64,000 bases of DNA from Microbacterium sp. Root166 (GCF_001427145.1 NZ_LMGL01000001.1:1131241-1195240), one strand, 5' to 3'; positions 18,039-26,818 are shown, counted from the first letter of the stretch. Translations and numbers: made by a program. Notes: a model not told the origin generated them from the letters alone.

Positions 18039-18650
18039 CTACGCCAGCTCGGCGATGATCGGGTGGATCGCCGCATCGAAGGCCGCGACATCCCCCCGCA
18101 GTCCGTCGGTCACCGCGATGGTCAGCGATCCGATCCACCAGACGCCGCGCTGCGTCAGGGGCAGCACCTGCACGTTCAGCTCGAACGAGTGCGCGCGCCG
18201 GCCGACCTGGCGCTCGTGCTCGGCGATGGCTCCGGCGTAGGCCCGGTACGAGGTGCCGGTGCCGGGGCTCGCGTCACGGCGGTAGCGCGCGTGCGCGGAC
18301 TGCGCGAAGGCGAGTGCCTCGGCCGCATGCGGCGTCACCGCGGCGCGCAGCTGGGCGGCACCCTCGGACGGCAGCGCGAGCAGCAGGTCGAAGCCGTCGA
18401 CCAGCTCGAGGGGCACGGGCGACGGGTGCGCCTGCGGCTCGACGGTCATGGCCCAGTACTCGCGCCACTGGCGCTCGAGAAGGGCCTGGTCCTGCTCGTC
18501 GCGATCGACGAAGCGGGGAGGGATGCCGCGCAGCGGGGGCAGCTCATCGGGGGAGCGGATCCCGAGCACCTGACGCAGATAGAGCGCAAGGAGGACCGGC
18601 TGGCCCGCGTCCTCGCGGATCAGCCACTCCGGAGCCCCCATGCCGCCCAT
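18039..18650 (-). CDS. Uncharacterised protein, possibly actinobacteria-specific
   Basis: A 203-residue soluble protein with no motif that I recognise. It begins GAPEWLIREDAGQPVLLALYLRQ-like sequence after two Met codons and has a conserved-looking core with IPPRFVDRDEQDQALLERQW and WWIGSLTIAVTDGL. I chose the first ATG (18650) because TAGAAT (18657-18662, minus strand) lies 6 nt upstream; the second ATG at 18641 would remove three residues. It is convergent with the small membrane protein gene, 12 bp apart, and divergent from purM. Confidence 0.6.
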   Translation of the reverse strand: MGGMGAPEWLIREDAGQPVLLALYLRQVLGIRSPDELPPLRGIPPRFVDRDEQDQALLERQWREYWAMTVEPQAHPSPVPLELVDGFDLLLALPSEGAAQLRAAVTPHAAEALAFAQSAHARYRRDASPGTGTSYRAYAGAIAEHERQVGRRAHSFELNVQVLPLTQRGVWWIGSLTIAVTDGLRGDVAAFDAAIHPIIAELA

Positions 18651-18780
18651 GCGGCCATTCTAGATCGGTGCTGTCCGGACGGGCCGGGTTGAGAAGCACG
18701 GATCCACGGCGCTCGAGCGGTGCTCGCCGCCTGCCGTCATGCGGAGTCGATGCCTCCCGGCCGCGGGTAGGCTGGTGGCC

Positions 18781-19941
18781 GTGGCCTCTCCCGCACCCGA
18801 CGCCCCCGCTGCCGGCGGTACACCGGTCAACCCCTACGCCGCCGCCGGTGTCGACACCGCGGCCGGCGATCTCGCCGTCGAACTCATGAAGTCGGCCGTG
18901 CGCAAGACGCACGGACCCGAGGTGCTGGGCGGCGTCGGCGGATTCGCGGGCCTGTTCGACGCGAGCGCGCTGCGCTCCTACGACAAGCCGCTGCTCGCGA
19001 CCAGCACCGACGGCGTCGGCACCAAGGTCGCCATCGCCCAGGCGATCGACAAGCACGACACCATCGGCCTCGACCTGGTCGGCATGGTCGTCGACGACAT
19101 CGTCGTGGTCGGCGCCAAGCCGCTCTTCATGACGGACTACATCGCGTGCGGCAAGGTCTTCCCGCAGCGCATCGCCGACATCGTGCGCGGCATCGCGGCC
19201 GGCTGCCACGAGACCGGCACCGCGCTCGTGGGCGGCGAGACCGCCGAGCACCCGGGCCTCCTCGGCGTCAACGACTACGACGTCGCCGGTGCCGCCACCG
19301 GTGTCGTCGAGGGCGACGCCGTGCTGGGCGCCGACCGCGTGCGCGACGGCGACGTCATCCTCGCTCTCGCCAGCAGCGGACTCCACTCCAACGGCTACTC
19401 GCTCGTGCGGCACATCGTCGCCGGCGCGGGCATCCAGTACGGCGACCGCGCCGCCGATCTCGGCGTGAACGGCACGACGTGGGGCGAGGCCCTGCTCGAG
19501 CCCACCCGCCTGTACACCCAGCCGCTGCTGCGGCTGATCGACCAGTCGAACGGCGCTGTCCACGCGCTCAGCCACGTGACCGGCGGAGGCATCGCCGCCA
19601 ACCTGGCTCGTGTCCTGCCGCAGGACGTCTGGGTCGAGGTCGACCGCTCGACGTGGTCGCCGCCGCCGGTGTTCCGCGTGCTCGCGGACCTGGGCGACCT
19701 GGACCTCGAGTCCACCGAAGGCACCTGGAATCTGGGCATCGGCTTCCTCGCCGTCGTCGCTGCCGACCAGGCCGAGGCCGCGGCATCCGCTCTCATCGGC
19801 GAGGGCATCGCGACGTGGCAGGTGGGAGTCGTGCACAGCGGCACGCGTCCCGCCGGCGAATTCGAGCAGGGCGCCAAGGGCGTCGACGGCGGCGCGGTGC
19901 GTCTCGTCGGTGCCTACGCCGAGACCAACGGAGCGAAGTAA
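18781..19941 (+). CDS. purM: Phosphoribosylformylglycinamidine cyclo-ligase (AIR synthetase)
   Basis: A 386-residue PurM that closes the imidazole ring (FGAM to AIR, ATP-dependent). NPYAAAGVDTAAGDLAVELM, LLATSTDGVGTKVAIA, GLDLVGMVVDDIVVVGAKPL, LVGGETAEHPG and LSHVTGGGIAANLARVLP are family hallmarks. The GTG at 18781 is preferred over the GTG at 18775 because it is 7 nt after TAGGCT (18768-18773), the spacing seen for other leaderless genes here. purF follows after 6 bp, so the two form an operon. Confidence 0.94.
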   Translation: MASPAPDAPAAGGTPVNPYAAAGVDTAAGDLAVELMKSAVRKTHGPEVLGGVGGFAGLFDASALRSYDKPLLATSTDGVGTKVAIAQAIDKHDTIGLDLVGMVVDDIVVVGAKPLFMTDYIACGKVFPQRIADIVRGIAAGCHETGTALVGGETAEHPGLLGVNDYDVAGAATGVVEGDAVLGADRVRDGDVILALASSGLHSNGYSLVRHIVAGAGIQYGDRAADLGVNGTTWGEALLEPTRLYTQPLLRLIDQSNGAVHALSHVTGGGIAANLARVLPQDVWVEVDRSTWSPPPVFRVLADLGDLDLESTEGTWNLGIGFLAVVAADQAEAAASALIGEGIATWQVGVVHSGTRPAGEFEQGAKGVDGGAVRLVGAYAETNGAK

Positions 19942-19947
19942 CACCCC

Positions 19948-21408
19948 ATGTGCGGAATCGTCGGGATGGTCGGACGTGGAAACGTCAACCAGGAGATCTA
20001 CGACTCGCTGCTTCTGCTGCAGCATCGCGGGCAGGACTCGACGGGCATCGCGACCGCCGAGACGAGCGGCGTCTTCCATGTGCACAAGGAGCGCGGTCAG
20101 GTGCGCGAGGCCTTCCGCACCCGCGACATGCGCGCGCTGCTCGGCAACCTCGGCCTCGGCCACGTGCGCTACGCGACGAAGGGAACCGCCTCCAACGAGG
20201 AGGAGGCGCAGCCGTTCTACGTGAACGCGCCCTACGGCATCGTGCTGGTGCACAACGGCAACCTGACGAACACGCGCGAGCTGACCGACGAGCTGTTCCG
20301 CAAGGACCGCCGGCACCTGAACACCTCGTCCGACACCGAGCTTCTCGTCAACGTGCTCGCCAACGAGCTGCAGGGCTCGATCTCGGGCGTCGAGCTCGCT
20401 CCCGAGCAGGTCTTCCAGGCCGTCAGCCGCGTGCACGAGCGCGTCGAGGGATCGTATGCCGCGATCGCGCTGATCGCCGGCTACGGCCTTCTCGCGTTCC
20501 GCGACCCCTACGGCATCCGCCCGCTCATCCTCGGAACCCGCAAGAACGAGGACGGCAGCTACGAGTGGGTGGTGACGAGCGAATCGCTCGTGCTCGAGAA
20601 CGGCGAGTTCGAGATCGTCCGCGACGTCGACCCGGGCGAGGCCGTGTTCATCGACCTCGACGGGCACCTGCACACCCAGCAGTGCGCGACAGACCCCAAG
20701 CTGGTGCCGTGCTCGTTCGAGTACGTGTACCTCGCACGCCCCGACTCGGTGATGAACGGCATCTCGGTGTACGAGGCGCGACTGCGTCTGGGCGACCGCC
20801 TGGCCGACACGATCGCCAAGTACACGCCGACGGGCACCATCGACGTCGTCATGCCCATTCCGGACTCGTCGCGTCCGGCCGCGATGCAGGTGGCGCGCAA
20901 GCTCGGCATCGAATACCGCGAGGGCTTCTACAAGAACCGCTACGTCGGCCGGACGTTCATCATGCCGGGCCACGCCATCCGCAAGAAGAGCGTGCGCCAG
21001 AAGCTCAATGCCATGTCGAGCGAGTTCAAGGGCAAGAACGTGCTCCTCATCGACGACTCCATCGTGCGCGGCACGACGTCGAAGGAGATCATCCAGATGG
21101 CTCGGGATGCCGGGGCCAAGAGCGTCACGTTCGCCTCGGCCGCCCCGCCGGTGCGCTACCCCCACGTGTACGGCATCAACATGCCGTCGCGTCACGAGCT
21201 CGTCGCGCACGGCCGGACCATCCCCCAGATCGCCGAAGAGCTCGGCGCCGACTACATGGTCTACCAGGAGGTCGAGGACCTGAAGGCCGCGATCCTCGAG
21301 GGATCGGACGTGCAGGACCTCGACATGAGCTGCTTCGACGGCCGCTACGTGACCGGCACGGTCACCGACGAGTACCTGGCCTGGGTCGAGGGCTCACAGG
21401 AGAGCTGA
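19948..21408 (+). CDS. purF: Amidophosphoribosyltransferase
   Basis: A 486-residue PurF that makes phosphoribosylamine from PRPP and glutamine, the first committed purine step. The protein begins MCGIVGMVG, so Cys2 becomes the N-terminal nucleophile after Met removal without a propeptide. The glutaminase domain (LLLLQHRGQDSTGIAT, LVHNGNLTN) is followed by the phosphoribosyltransferase domain with the PRPP loop VLLIDDSIVRGTTSKEII. Cys residues that could bind an iron-sulfur cluster, as in the Bacillus-type enzyme, include those in LVPCSFEYVYL and DMSCFDGRYV. The stop is 1 bp from the stop of the convergent desaturase. Confidence 0.95.
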   Translation: MCGIVGMVGRGNVNQEIYDSLLLLQHRGQDSTGIATAETSGVFHVHKERGQVREAFRTRDMRALLGNLGLGHVRYATKGTASNEEEAQPFYVNAPYGIVLVHNGNLTNTRELTDELFRKDRRHLNTSSDTELLVNVLANELQGSISGVELAPEQVFQAVSRVHERVEGSYAAIALIAGYGLLAFRDPYGIRPLILGTRKNEDGSYEWVVTSESLVLENGEFEIVRDVDPGEAVFIDLDGHLHTQQCATDPKLVPCSFEYVYLARPDSVMNGISVYEARLRLGDRLADTIAKYTPTGTIDVVMPIPDSSRPAAMQVARKLGIEYREGFYKNRYVGRTFIMPGHAIRKKSVRQKLNAMSSEFKGKNVLLIDDSIVRGTTSKEIIQMARDAGAKSVTFASAAPPVRYPHVYGINMPSRHELVAHGRTIPQIAEELGADYMVYQEVEDLKAAILEGSDVQDLDMSCFDGRYVTGTVTDEYLAWVEGSQES

Positions 21409-21409
21409 G

Positions 21410-22501
21410 TCAGACCGCCTGCCGCTGCTGCAGGAGCGGGCACTCGAACGGATCGCGCTCGCCGAGTCCGACGCGGTTGATGTGACGGACCATGATGCCG
21501 TACGACTCCCACAGGCCCGTCTGCGAGTACGCGACGCCGCGCTCGCGGCAGTAGTCGGCGATCAGCCCGGAGGCCTTGCGCAGGTGCGGTCGCGGCATCG
21601 ACGGGAACAGGTGGTGCTCGATCTGGTAGTTGAGACCGCCCATCGCCGTGTCGAGCAGCCGGCTTCCGCGGATGTCGCGGCTCATGAGCACTTGACGCCT
21701 CAGGAAGTCGATCTTCACGTCGGCGGGGACGATCGGCATCCCCTTGTGGTTGGGGGCGAACGCCATGCCCATGTAGACGCCGAAGAGCCCGAGCTGCACC
21801 CCGAGGAAGGCGAATGCGAGCCCGGGGGAGAGAACCAGGAACACCAGCGTGAGATAGCTCGCGGTGCGCACGACGAGAAAGGCGATCTCGACCGGGCGAC
21901 GGCGGAGCGGCTCGCGAGAGAAGACGCGGCGGACTCCCGACGCGTGGAGCGAGAGGCCCTCGAACAGCAGGATCGGGAAGAAGAAGACCCCCTGGTGCGC
22001 CATCAGCCATCCCAGCGGACCATGCCGACGGCGGGCGGCCTGGTCGGGGGTGAACGACACGACGGGGAGTTCGATGTCAGGATCCGCACCGATCTTGTTG
22101 GGGTTGGCGTGGTGCTTCGTGTGCTTGTGCTGCCACCAGCCGTAGCTCATGCCCACGATCAGGTTGGCGATGACCAGCGACGTCCAGTCGTTCCATCGGC
22201 CGGAGCGGAAGATCTGGCGGTGCGCCGCGTCATGTCCGAGCATCGCGATCTGCGTAAACATCACCGCGAAGACCACCGCGGTGGCGAGCTGCCACCAGGA
22301 TTCGCCGATCCAGATGAAGACGAGCACCATCGCCGCGATGACGACCGGCACGGCGAGCAGCTTCGTCCAGTAGTACCCGTACCGCCGGCGCATCAATCCG
22401 CTCGAGGTGACGGCCTGGGACAGAGCGGTGAAGTCATTCCCGCCCTTGGGCTTCGTCGTTCGGACAGCCGTGGTCCGGGGTGCGGAGAGTGCATCAGGCA
22501 C
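21410..22501 (-). CDS. Membrane fatty acid desaturase
   Basis: A 363-residue integral membrane di-iron desaturase. The three histidine boxes are HDAAH, HKHTKHH and QIEHHLFPSM; the Q in the third box is typical of acyl-lipid/front-end type enzymes. Hydrophobic helices lie near residues 47-68, 70-90, 195-240. It would introduce a double bond into membrane fatty acids with ferredoxin or a similar donor. Position specificity cannot be read. The gene is monocistronic, convergent with purF with no room for a separate terminator. Confidence 0.88.
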   Translation of the reverse strand: MPDALSAPRTTAVRTTKPKGGNDFTALSQAVTSSGLMRRRYGYYWTKLLAVPVVIAAMVLVFIWIGESWWQLATAVVFAVMFTQIAMLGHDAAHRQIFRSGRWNDWTSLVIANLIVGMSYGWWQHKHTKHHANPNKIGADPDIELPVVSFTPDQAARRRHGPLGWLMAHQGVFFFPILLFEGLSLHASGVRRVFSREPLRRRPVEIAFLVVRTASYLTLVFLVLSPGLAFAFLGVQLGLFGVYMGMAFAPNHKGMPIVPADVKIDFLRRQVLMSRDIRGSRLLDTAMGGLNYQIEHHLFPSMPRPHLRKASGLIADYCRERGVAYSQTGLWESYGIMVRHINRVGLGERDPFECPLLQQRQAV

Positions 22502-22642
22502 GGGATTCCCCTGTCGCTCGTGAGCGAGGCGGACTGCCTGCTCCGACGGCGGGGTCCCGGCCTAATGCGAAGGTAACCCCCGCCCGGCCCGACCGCCATG
22601 CCCCTGGCGAATTCCGGGCGAACTGGGGGCTATGGTGAGCCC

Positions 22643-22915
22643 ATGTCACACGCCGAGCTGCGATTCGAGGCGCCGATCGGAGTCGACGTCAAGGGCGAGA
22701 TCTGGCCCTGCGTCGAGATCCCCGGATCGGCCGATTCCTTCGGAACCCGCAAGGCGGTCCGTGTCGACGTGGAGGTCGACGACATCCGACTGGAGAACGT
22801 CGGCGCCATGGTGACGGGCACGGGCGGCCACATGGTCTCGCTCAACGCGAAGGTGCGCAGACAGCTCGGCAAGGACATCGGCGACGTCGTCCGAGTCGCC
22901 GTGACGCGCCGCTGA
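22643..22915 (+). CDS. DUF1905 domain protein
   Basis: A 90-residue single-domain protein: LRFEAPIGVDVKGEIWPCVEIPGSADSFGTRK and MVSLNAKVRRQLGKDIGDVVRVAVTRR follow the DUF1905 beta-barrel pattern. The function is unknown; some homologues are fused to a YdeI-type (OmdA) domain. The ATG lies 6 nt after TATGGT (22631-22636), predicting a leaderless mRNA. Confidence 0.72.
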   Translation: MSHAELRFEAPIGVDVKGEIWPCVEIPGSADSFGTRKAVRVDVEVDDIRLENVGAMVTGTGGHMVSLNAKVRRQLGKDIGDVVRVAVTRR

Positions 22916-22959
22916 CGCGCCCCGGGCCGCGGCATCCGTCCCCCGCCTAGGCTTGACCG

Positions 22960-24186
22960 GTGAGTTCCACCCCTCGACCGCTCTGGCAGGGGAGGGCTCT
23001 GGCCCTCGTCGGCATCGTCCTCTTCGCGTTCTCCCTGCGTACCGCCGTGGCATCGCTGTCGCCGGTCGTCGGCTACGTCGACGCCGACTTCGCGCTTCCG
23101 GCGGCTGTGGTCGGGCTGATCGGCACGGCTCCGCCCGTCTGCTACGCGCTCTTCGGCATCCTCACGCCGAGGTTCGAACGGCGATTCGGGCTCGAGCGCC
23201 TGGCGCTCGCAGCCATGGTCGTCGCGGTCATCGGGCTGGGCTGGCGCGGTCTCGCGACCGGCGCCCCGACCCTGGTGCTCTCGACGGCGCTGATCTTCGC
23301 CGCGGTCGGTGTGGGCAACATCCTGCTGCCGCCGCTGGTGAAGAAGTACTTCCCCGATCGCATCGGCCTGATGACGACGATCTATTCCACGACCCTGGCG
23401 TTCTCGACGCTCATACCGCCGCTGGTGGCCGTGCCGGTGGCGGATGCCGCGGGCTGGCGCCTCTCGCTGGGCATGTGGGCCGTGTTCGCAGCTGCGGCCA
23501 TCGTCCCGTGGCTGCTGCTCATCGCGCGGCCACGGGTGGCGGCATCCGACGAGGCGATCGCCGCGCCCGCGCCGCAGGCGTTCCGCCGCATGTGGCGGCT
23601 GCCCCTGGCGTGGGCGCTCGTCGTCGCGTTCTCGGTCTCAGGTGTGCTGGCCTACACGGCGTTCGCCTGGCTGCCGCTCCTGCTCGAGGACGTGGCGGGC
23701 GTCTCGCCCGCCACGGCCGGGGCGCTGCTGTCGCTGTTCGCGGCCGTGGGTCTGCCGGCATCGCTCCTGGTGCCGCTGCTCGTCGTGCGCTTCCACGCGA
23801 CTCGCGCGCTGTTCGGCGTGGCGGTCGTCGCGGGCCTGATCGGGATCGCCGGCCTGCTCTTCGCCCCGCAGACCGCCACCTGGCTCTGGGTCGTGCTGCT
23901 GGGGACTGCGCCGCTGCTGTTCCCGCTGACGCTGGTGCTGCTCGGGCTGCGCACGCGGACGCCCGAGACCGCTGTCGCGCTCAGCGCGTTCGTGCAGAGC
24001 CTCGGCTACGCGGTCGTCGCGCTCTTCCCGCTCGGGATCGGACTCATCCACGGCTGGACCGACTCGTGGACCGTGCCGCTGGTGATCCTCGCGGTCGTAG
24101 TGATCGCCGCAGCGCCCGCAGGGGTCGTCGCGGCCCGGCGCCACACCGTCGAAGACGACTGGGAGCAGCGCCACGGCGCCTGGTGA
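22960..24186 (+). CDS. MFS transporter, CynX/NimT family
   Basis: A 408-residue, 12-helix major facilitator. FAFSLRTAVASLSPVVGYV in helix 1, GTAPPVCYALFGILTPRFERRFG in the helix 2-3 region and LRTRTPETAVALSAFVQSLGY in helix 10 are like the CynX/NimT (cyanate/2-nitroimidazole) branch. Substrate is unknown. The GTG start is 6 nt after TAGGCT (22948-22953), predicting a leaderless mRNA. It may share no transcript with the DUF1905 gene because each has its own -10 hexamer. Confidence 0.85.
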   Translation: MSSTPRPLWQGRALALVGIVLFAFSLRTAVASLSPVVGYVDADFALPAAVVGLIGTAPPVCYALFGILTPRFERRFGLERLALAAMVVAVIGLGWRGLATGAPTLVLSTALIFAAVGVGNILLPPLVKKYFPDRIGLMTTIYSTTLAFSTLIPPLVAVPVADAAGWRLSLGMWAVFAAAAIVPWLLLIARPRVAASDEAIAAPAPQAFRRMWRLPLAWALVVAFSVSGVLAYTAFAWLPLLLEDVAGVSPATAGALLSLFAAVGLPASLLVPLLVVRFHATRALFGVAVVAGLIGIAGLLFAPQTATWLWVVLLGTAPLLFPLTLVLLGLRTRTPETAVALSAFVQSLGYAVVALFPLGIGLIHGWTDSWTVPLVILAVVVIAAAPAGVVAARRHTVEDDWEQRHGAW

Positions 24187-24234
24187 GGCATCCGCGGCTG
24201 AGTGCCGCGGCGCGCTCTCAGGCCCCGGGTGCGC

Positions 24235-24432
24235 CTACAGCTGAGACGACGAGACGGCAGACGTTTCGTCTTCGTCCTCGTCCTTGTATTCGTCCGCCCA
24301 CTTGTCGACGTAGGCGTCGTCTGACGGGTGACCGAGCTCGCGCTGAAGTGCACCGTAGTTCACGGAATGCACGTCGTACTTGAGCTCGCGGGCGATCTTG
24401 GTGTGCTTCGCCTTCTGACGGCCACGCCCCAT
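24235..24432 (-). CDS. DUF3073 family protein
   Basis: A 65-residue, charged, actinobacteria-specific protein. It starts MGRGRQKAKHTKIARELKY, the conserved opening of DUF3073, and ends with an acidic tail (DEYKDEDEDETSA). Function is unknown; the basic N-terminus and acidic C-terminus suggest nucleic acid or ribosome association, but that is inference. I chose ATG 24430-24432, with GAGGGGG upstream. It is divergent from the universal stress protein gene. Confidence 0.85.
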   Translation of the reverse strand: MGRGRQKAKHTKIARELKYDVHSVNYGALQRELGHPSDDAYVDKWADEYKDEDEDETSAVSSSQL

Positions 24433-24591
24433 GCGAGACCCCCTCATGATGTGAGTCGCGGGCTTCGAGATGCCCGCCGCAACGACGCCGGCTTCGAAGC
24501 CGGTAAGAGTAGCATTCAGGATAACACGGAGCCCTCGTACCCCGGCGGCTCCGCCACTGGTTGCGGCATCGGTGCGAAGGAGCGAAGACAC

Positions 24592-25131
24592 ATGACGGAT
24601 GAGGCATCCGACGTGACACAGGCCGCTGCGGCGGACGAGGACCTGCACGGCGCCGTGATCGCCGGAGTCATTCCGGATCAGTCGACGCGCGTGCTGACCG
24701 AAGCCGCGCGGTACGCCAAGCTCATGGGCGTGACCCTTGTGGTCGTCCACGTGGACGTCACGCGCTTCGTGACCTACGAGGACCCCGACGGCTATGTGCA
24801 CTCGGCCCCGATCGACGTGAACATCGCTGCCGGCGAGGGCGAGCTGGACCGCGTCCGCGCGATGGCCGACACCGCACTCGCGGGCCACGGGCTGAAGTGG
24901 ACGGTGCGTCAGCTCGTCGGCGATCCCGCCATGGCACTGAAGCACCTCGCCGATCAGCTGGACGCGAAGCTCATCGTCGTGGGCACGCGCAAGCGCGGCA
25001 TCGGCGAGTCCATCCGGGAGTTCTTCACCGGTTCGGTCGCGGCCCGTCTGGCCCACCGCCAGCACCGGTCGATCCTGGTCGTGCCGCTGGGCGAGCCGGT
25101 CCCCGACGACGAGGAGATCTGGCCGGCGTGA
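24592..25131 (+). CDS. Universal stress protein (UspA) family
   Basis: A 179-residue single UspA domain with a 20-residue Asp/Ala-rich N-terminal extension. GAVIAGVIPDQSTRVLTEAARYAKLMG forms the first strand and helix, and LIVVGTRKRGIGESIREFF-TGSVAARLAHRQHRSILVVPLG resembles the glycine-rich nucleotide-binding loop, although it is longer than the usual G-2x-G-9x-G(S/T). Such proteins act in general stress responses. AAGGAG lies ten bases before the ATG. A strong hairpin follows the gene. Confidence 0.83.
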   Translation: MTDEASDVTQAAAADEDLHGAVIAGVIPDQSTRVLTEAARYAKLMGVTLVVVHVDVTRFVTYEDPDGYVHSAPIDVNIAAGEGELDRVRAMADTALAGHGLKWTVRQLVGDPAMALKHLADQLDAKLIVVGTRKRGIGESIREFFTGSVAARLAHRQHRSILVVPLGEPVPDDEEIWPA

Positions 25132-25145
25132 CGGCAGAGACGTGA

Positions 25146-25184
25146 AAGGGGCAGGACACCGGATCGAACCGGGTCCTGCCCCTT
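25146..25184. terminator. Bidirectional intrinsic terminator
   Basis: AAGGGGCAGGAC (25146-25157) pairs with GTCCTGCCCCTT (25173-25184), a 12-bp perfect stem, with a further CCGG/CCGG pairing inside. It lies between the convergent universal stress protein and padR genes and has A and T flanks on both sides. Confidence 0.85.
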
Positions 25185-25203
25185 CCTCGCGGGGTCGCGA
25201 CGT

Positions 25204-25812
25204 TCAGCCGCGCAGGTTGCGCGTGACGTCGCGCGCAATGCGGTCGAGATCGTTCGCGAGCTCGTCGACGAACGACGCGGCCAGTTCGCCGCCGCGGGCG
25301 ACGTGGCTGCGCAGCTCCGAGCGCAGCCGGGCGCGGAACTCGCTCACCGCGGCATCCGCCCGATGAAGCTGCTCGCGGCTCAGCACGCGCGGGTCGTCGT
25401 CCGTCGAGGGCGGCGTCTCGGCGGCGCGCTCCGCCGTCCGCGCCGCCGCGAGGTCGGCGCGGAGGCTCTTCATGGCCTCGCGCACGCTGCCGCGCACCTC
25501 ATCGGCGATGAGCCGGACGGAGTCCGCCAGCCCCGCCTCGATGCCCTCGAGGTCGCCGGCGCGGGACGCGACCTCGGCGCGCCCGGCCTCGGTGATCTCG
25601 TAGACCGTCTTGCGGCCGTCGACGGACTTGGTCACGAGGCCCTCCTCTTCCAGCTTCGCCAGTCGCGGGTAGATGGTGCCGGCGCTGGGCGTGTAGGTGC
25701 CGCCCGTGCGGTCGGCGAGCGCCTGCATGATGTCGTAGCCGTGCCGCGGCCCCTCGTCGAGGAGGTTCAGCAGGTACAGGCGCAGGTCGCCGTGGGAGAA
25801 GACGGGGCTCAT
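25204..25812 (-). CDS. PadR-family transcriptional regulator
   Basis: A 202-residue protein. The N-terminal winged helix is typical PadR: LRLYLLNLLDEGPRHGYDIM, GTYTPSAGTIYPRLAKLEEEG and VYEITEAGRAEV. The C-terminal 110 residues are a long alpha-helical, charged region. Its ATG shares a base with the stop of the DUF4097 gene (TGATG), so the two are coupled. CGATATATCG palindromes in and after the operon promoter make it a likely autorepressor. The inducer is unknown; DUF4097-PadR pairs are common in Actinobacteria. Confidence 0.88.
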   Translation of the reverse strand: MSPVFSHGDLRLYLLNLLDEGPRHGYDIMQALADRTGGTYTPSAGTIYPRLAKLEEEGLVTKSVDGRKTVYEITEAGRAEVASRAGDLEGIEAGLADSVRLIADEVRGSVREAMKSLRADLAAARTAERAAETPPSTDDDPRVLSREQLHRADAAVSEFRARLRSELRSHVARGGELAASFVDELANDLDRIARDVTRNLRG

Positions 25813-26720
25813 CACAGCTCTCCCTCGTCGTCGCCGAACGTCTCCTCGGACGGTCGTTCGGCGCCCGAGACCGCCTCGGCGGACGATGCGGCCGGCACGC
25901 TCGAGGCGGCACGGCGCAGGACCGTCACGTCGCCCGACACCGAGTTGGCGCGCACGTCGGCGAAGCTGCCGCTGAGCTCGCCGACCGAGCCGACGAAGTT
26001 CGTGGTCGGGCCGAAGCCGTTGCCGGAACGGACCGATCCGTCCACCTGCACGCGGCCGCTCACGCTGCGGATGACGTAGTTGGCGGGATAGCCCTGGTCG
26101 AGGCGGATGGTGGTGGCACCGCTCACCGTGTTGAGGCTCACGGAGTGCAGGTCGCCGCTCGAGTCGATGAGCATGGCGCCGGACACGGTCTCGATACCGG
26201 CCTTGCGGAGCGAGCCCGTCGCGGCGATGTCGCCCGAGACGCTGTTGGCGTTCAGCGCGCCGACGAGCTCGCGCACCTGCACATCGCCGGACACCGCGTT
26301 GACGGTGAGGTCGCCCGTGATGCCGTCGACGATGATGTCGCCCGACACGGTGTTCAGGCTCGCGTCGTTCTGGAGCCCCGCCACGAGGGCGCTGGCGCTG
26401 ACGACACCGAGGTTCAGCGCGACGGAGCGGGGGACCGCCACGCTGATCTCGGCCTTGGGGCCGCTCGAACCGAAGTTGCGGAACACCTCGAGGAAGTTGT
26501 CCCACCGCAGCTGCGGGTGGTCGATCTCGAGGGCGTCGCCGGTCACCTCGATGCGGAGGTCCTTCACCGTCACGCCGTGCACCTCGATGCGGGCGCCGGG
26601 CTCGTCGTGGGCGATCACGTCGATCTGTCCGCCGACGAGGCCGATCTTGAGCGAGCGGACGGTCTCGATGTCGATGACGCGCGTCTCGCCCGGGTGGATG
26701 ATCCACTTCTCCAGGGTCAT
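25812..26720 (-). CDS. DUF4097 family adhesin-like beta-repeat protein
   Basis: A 302-residue protein of the DUF4097/DUF4098 type. Repeated T/AVSGD-like turns mark a right-handed beta-solenoid: SLNTVSGDIIVDGI, TVNAVSGDVQVREL, NANSVSGDIAATG, SLNTVSGATTIRL and ANSVSGDVTVLR. It has no signal peptide or membrane helix, so despite the 'adhesin' label it is probably cytoplasmic. Start is the ATG at 26718-26720 with GGAGAAG upstream. It is the first gene of the DUF4097-padR operon. Confidence 0.82.
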   Translation of the reverse strand: MTLEKWIIHPGETRVIDIETVRSLKIGLVGGQIDVIAHDEPGARIEVHGVTVKDLRIEVTGDALEIDHPQLRWDNFLEVFRNFGSSGPKAEISVAVPRSVALNLGVVSASALVAGLQNDASLNTVSGDIIVDGITGDLTVNAVSGDVQVRELVGALNANSVSGDIAATGSLRKAGIETVSGAMLIDSSGDLHSVSLNTVSGATTIRLDQGYPANYVIRSVSGRVQVDGSVRSGNGFGPTTNFVGSVGELSGSFADVRANSVSGDVTVLRRAASSVPAASSAEAVSGAERPSEETFGDDEGEL

Positions 26721-26746
26721 GGTCTTCTCCAAGGGGTTGGGGTAGT

Positions 26747-26760
26747 CGCGATATATCGCG
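26747..26760. promoter_or_regulatory. PadR-type operator, downstream copy
   Basis: CGCGATATATCGCG is a perfect 14-bp palindrome. It lies just downstream of the predicted start of the DUF4097-padR operon, centred 28 bp from a second copy. TATAT-centred palindromes are typical of PadR sites. Confidence 0.7.
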
Positions 26761-26767
26761 TTGAAAG

Positions 26768-26798
26768 ACCATAACACGATATATCGCGAGTCTGTCAA
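26768..26798 (-). promoter_or_regulatory. Promoter of the DUF4097-padR operon
   Basis: On the minus strand TTGACA (26793-26798) is followed after 19 bp by TATGGT (26768-26773). The upstream operator copy lies inside the spacer, as expected for repression. Confidence 0.6.
26777..26786. promoter_or_regulatory. PadR-type operator, spacer copy
   Basis: CGATATATCG is a 10-bp palindrome identical to the core of the copy at 26747-26760. It lies between the -35 and -10 hexamers of the DUF4097-padR promoter. Confidence 0.7.
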
Positions 26799-26818
26799 GA
26801 TCGAGCGAGAGATCCGGC

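Noticed and set aside
18544..21485. Long frames on both strands (about 780-890 codons) overlapping purM and purF
   Set aside because: purM and purF are unambiguous; the alternatives lack domains and proper starts.
25146..25184. Possible tRNA because of a GGTTCGATCC-like T-loop sequence
   Set aside because: The sequence is a simple 12-bp hairpin with no acceptor stem, anticodon arm or correct length; it is a terminator.
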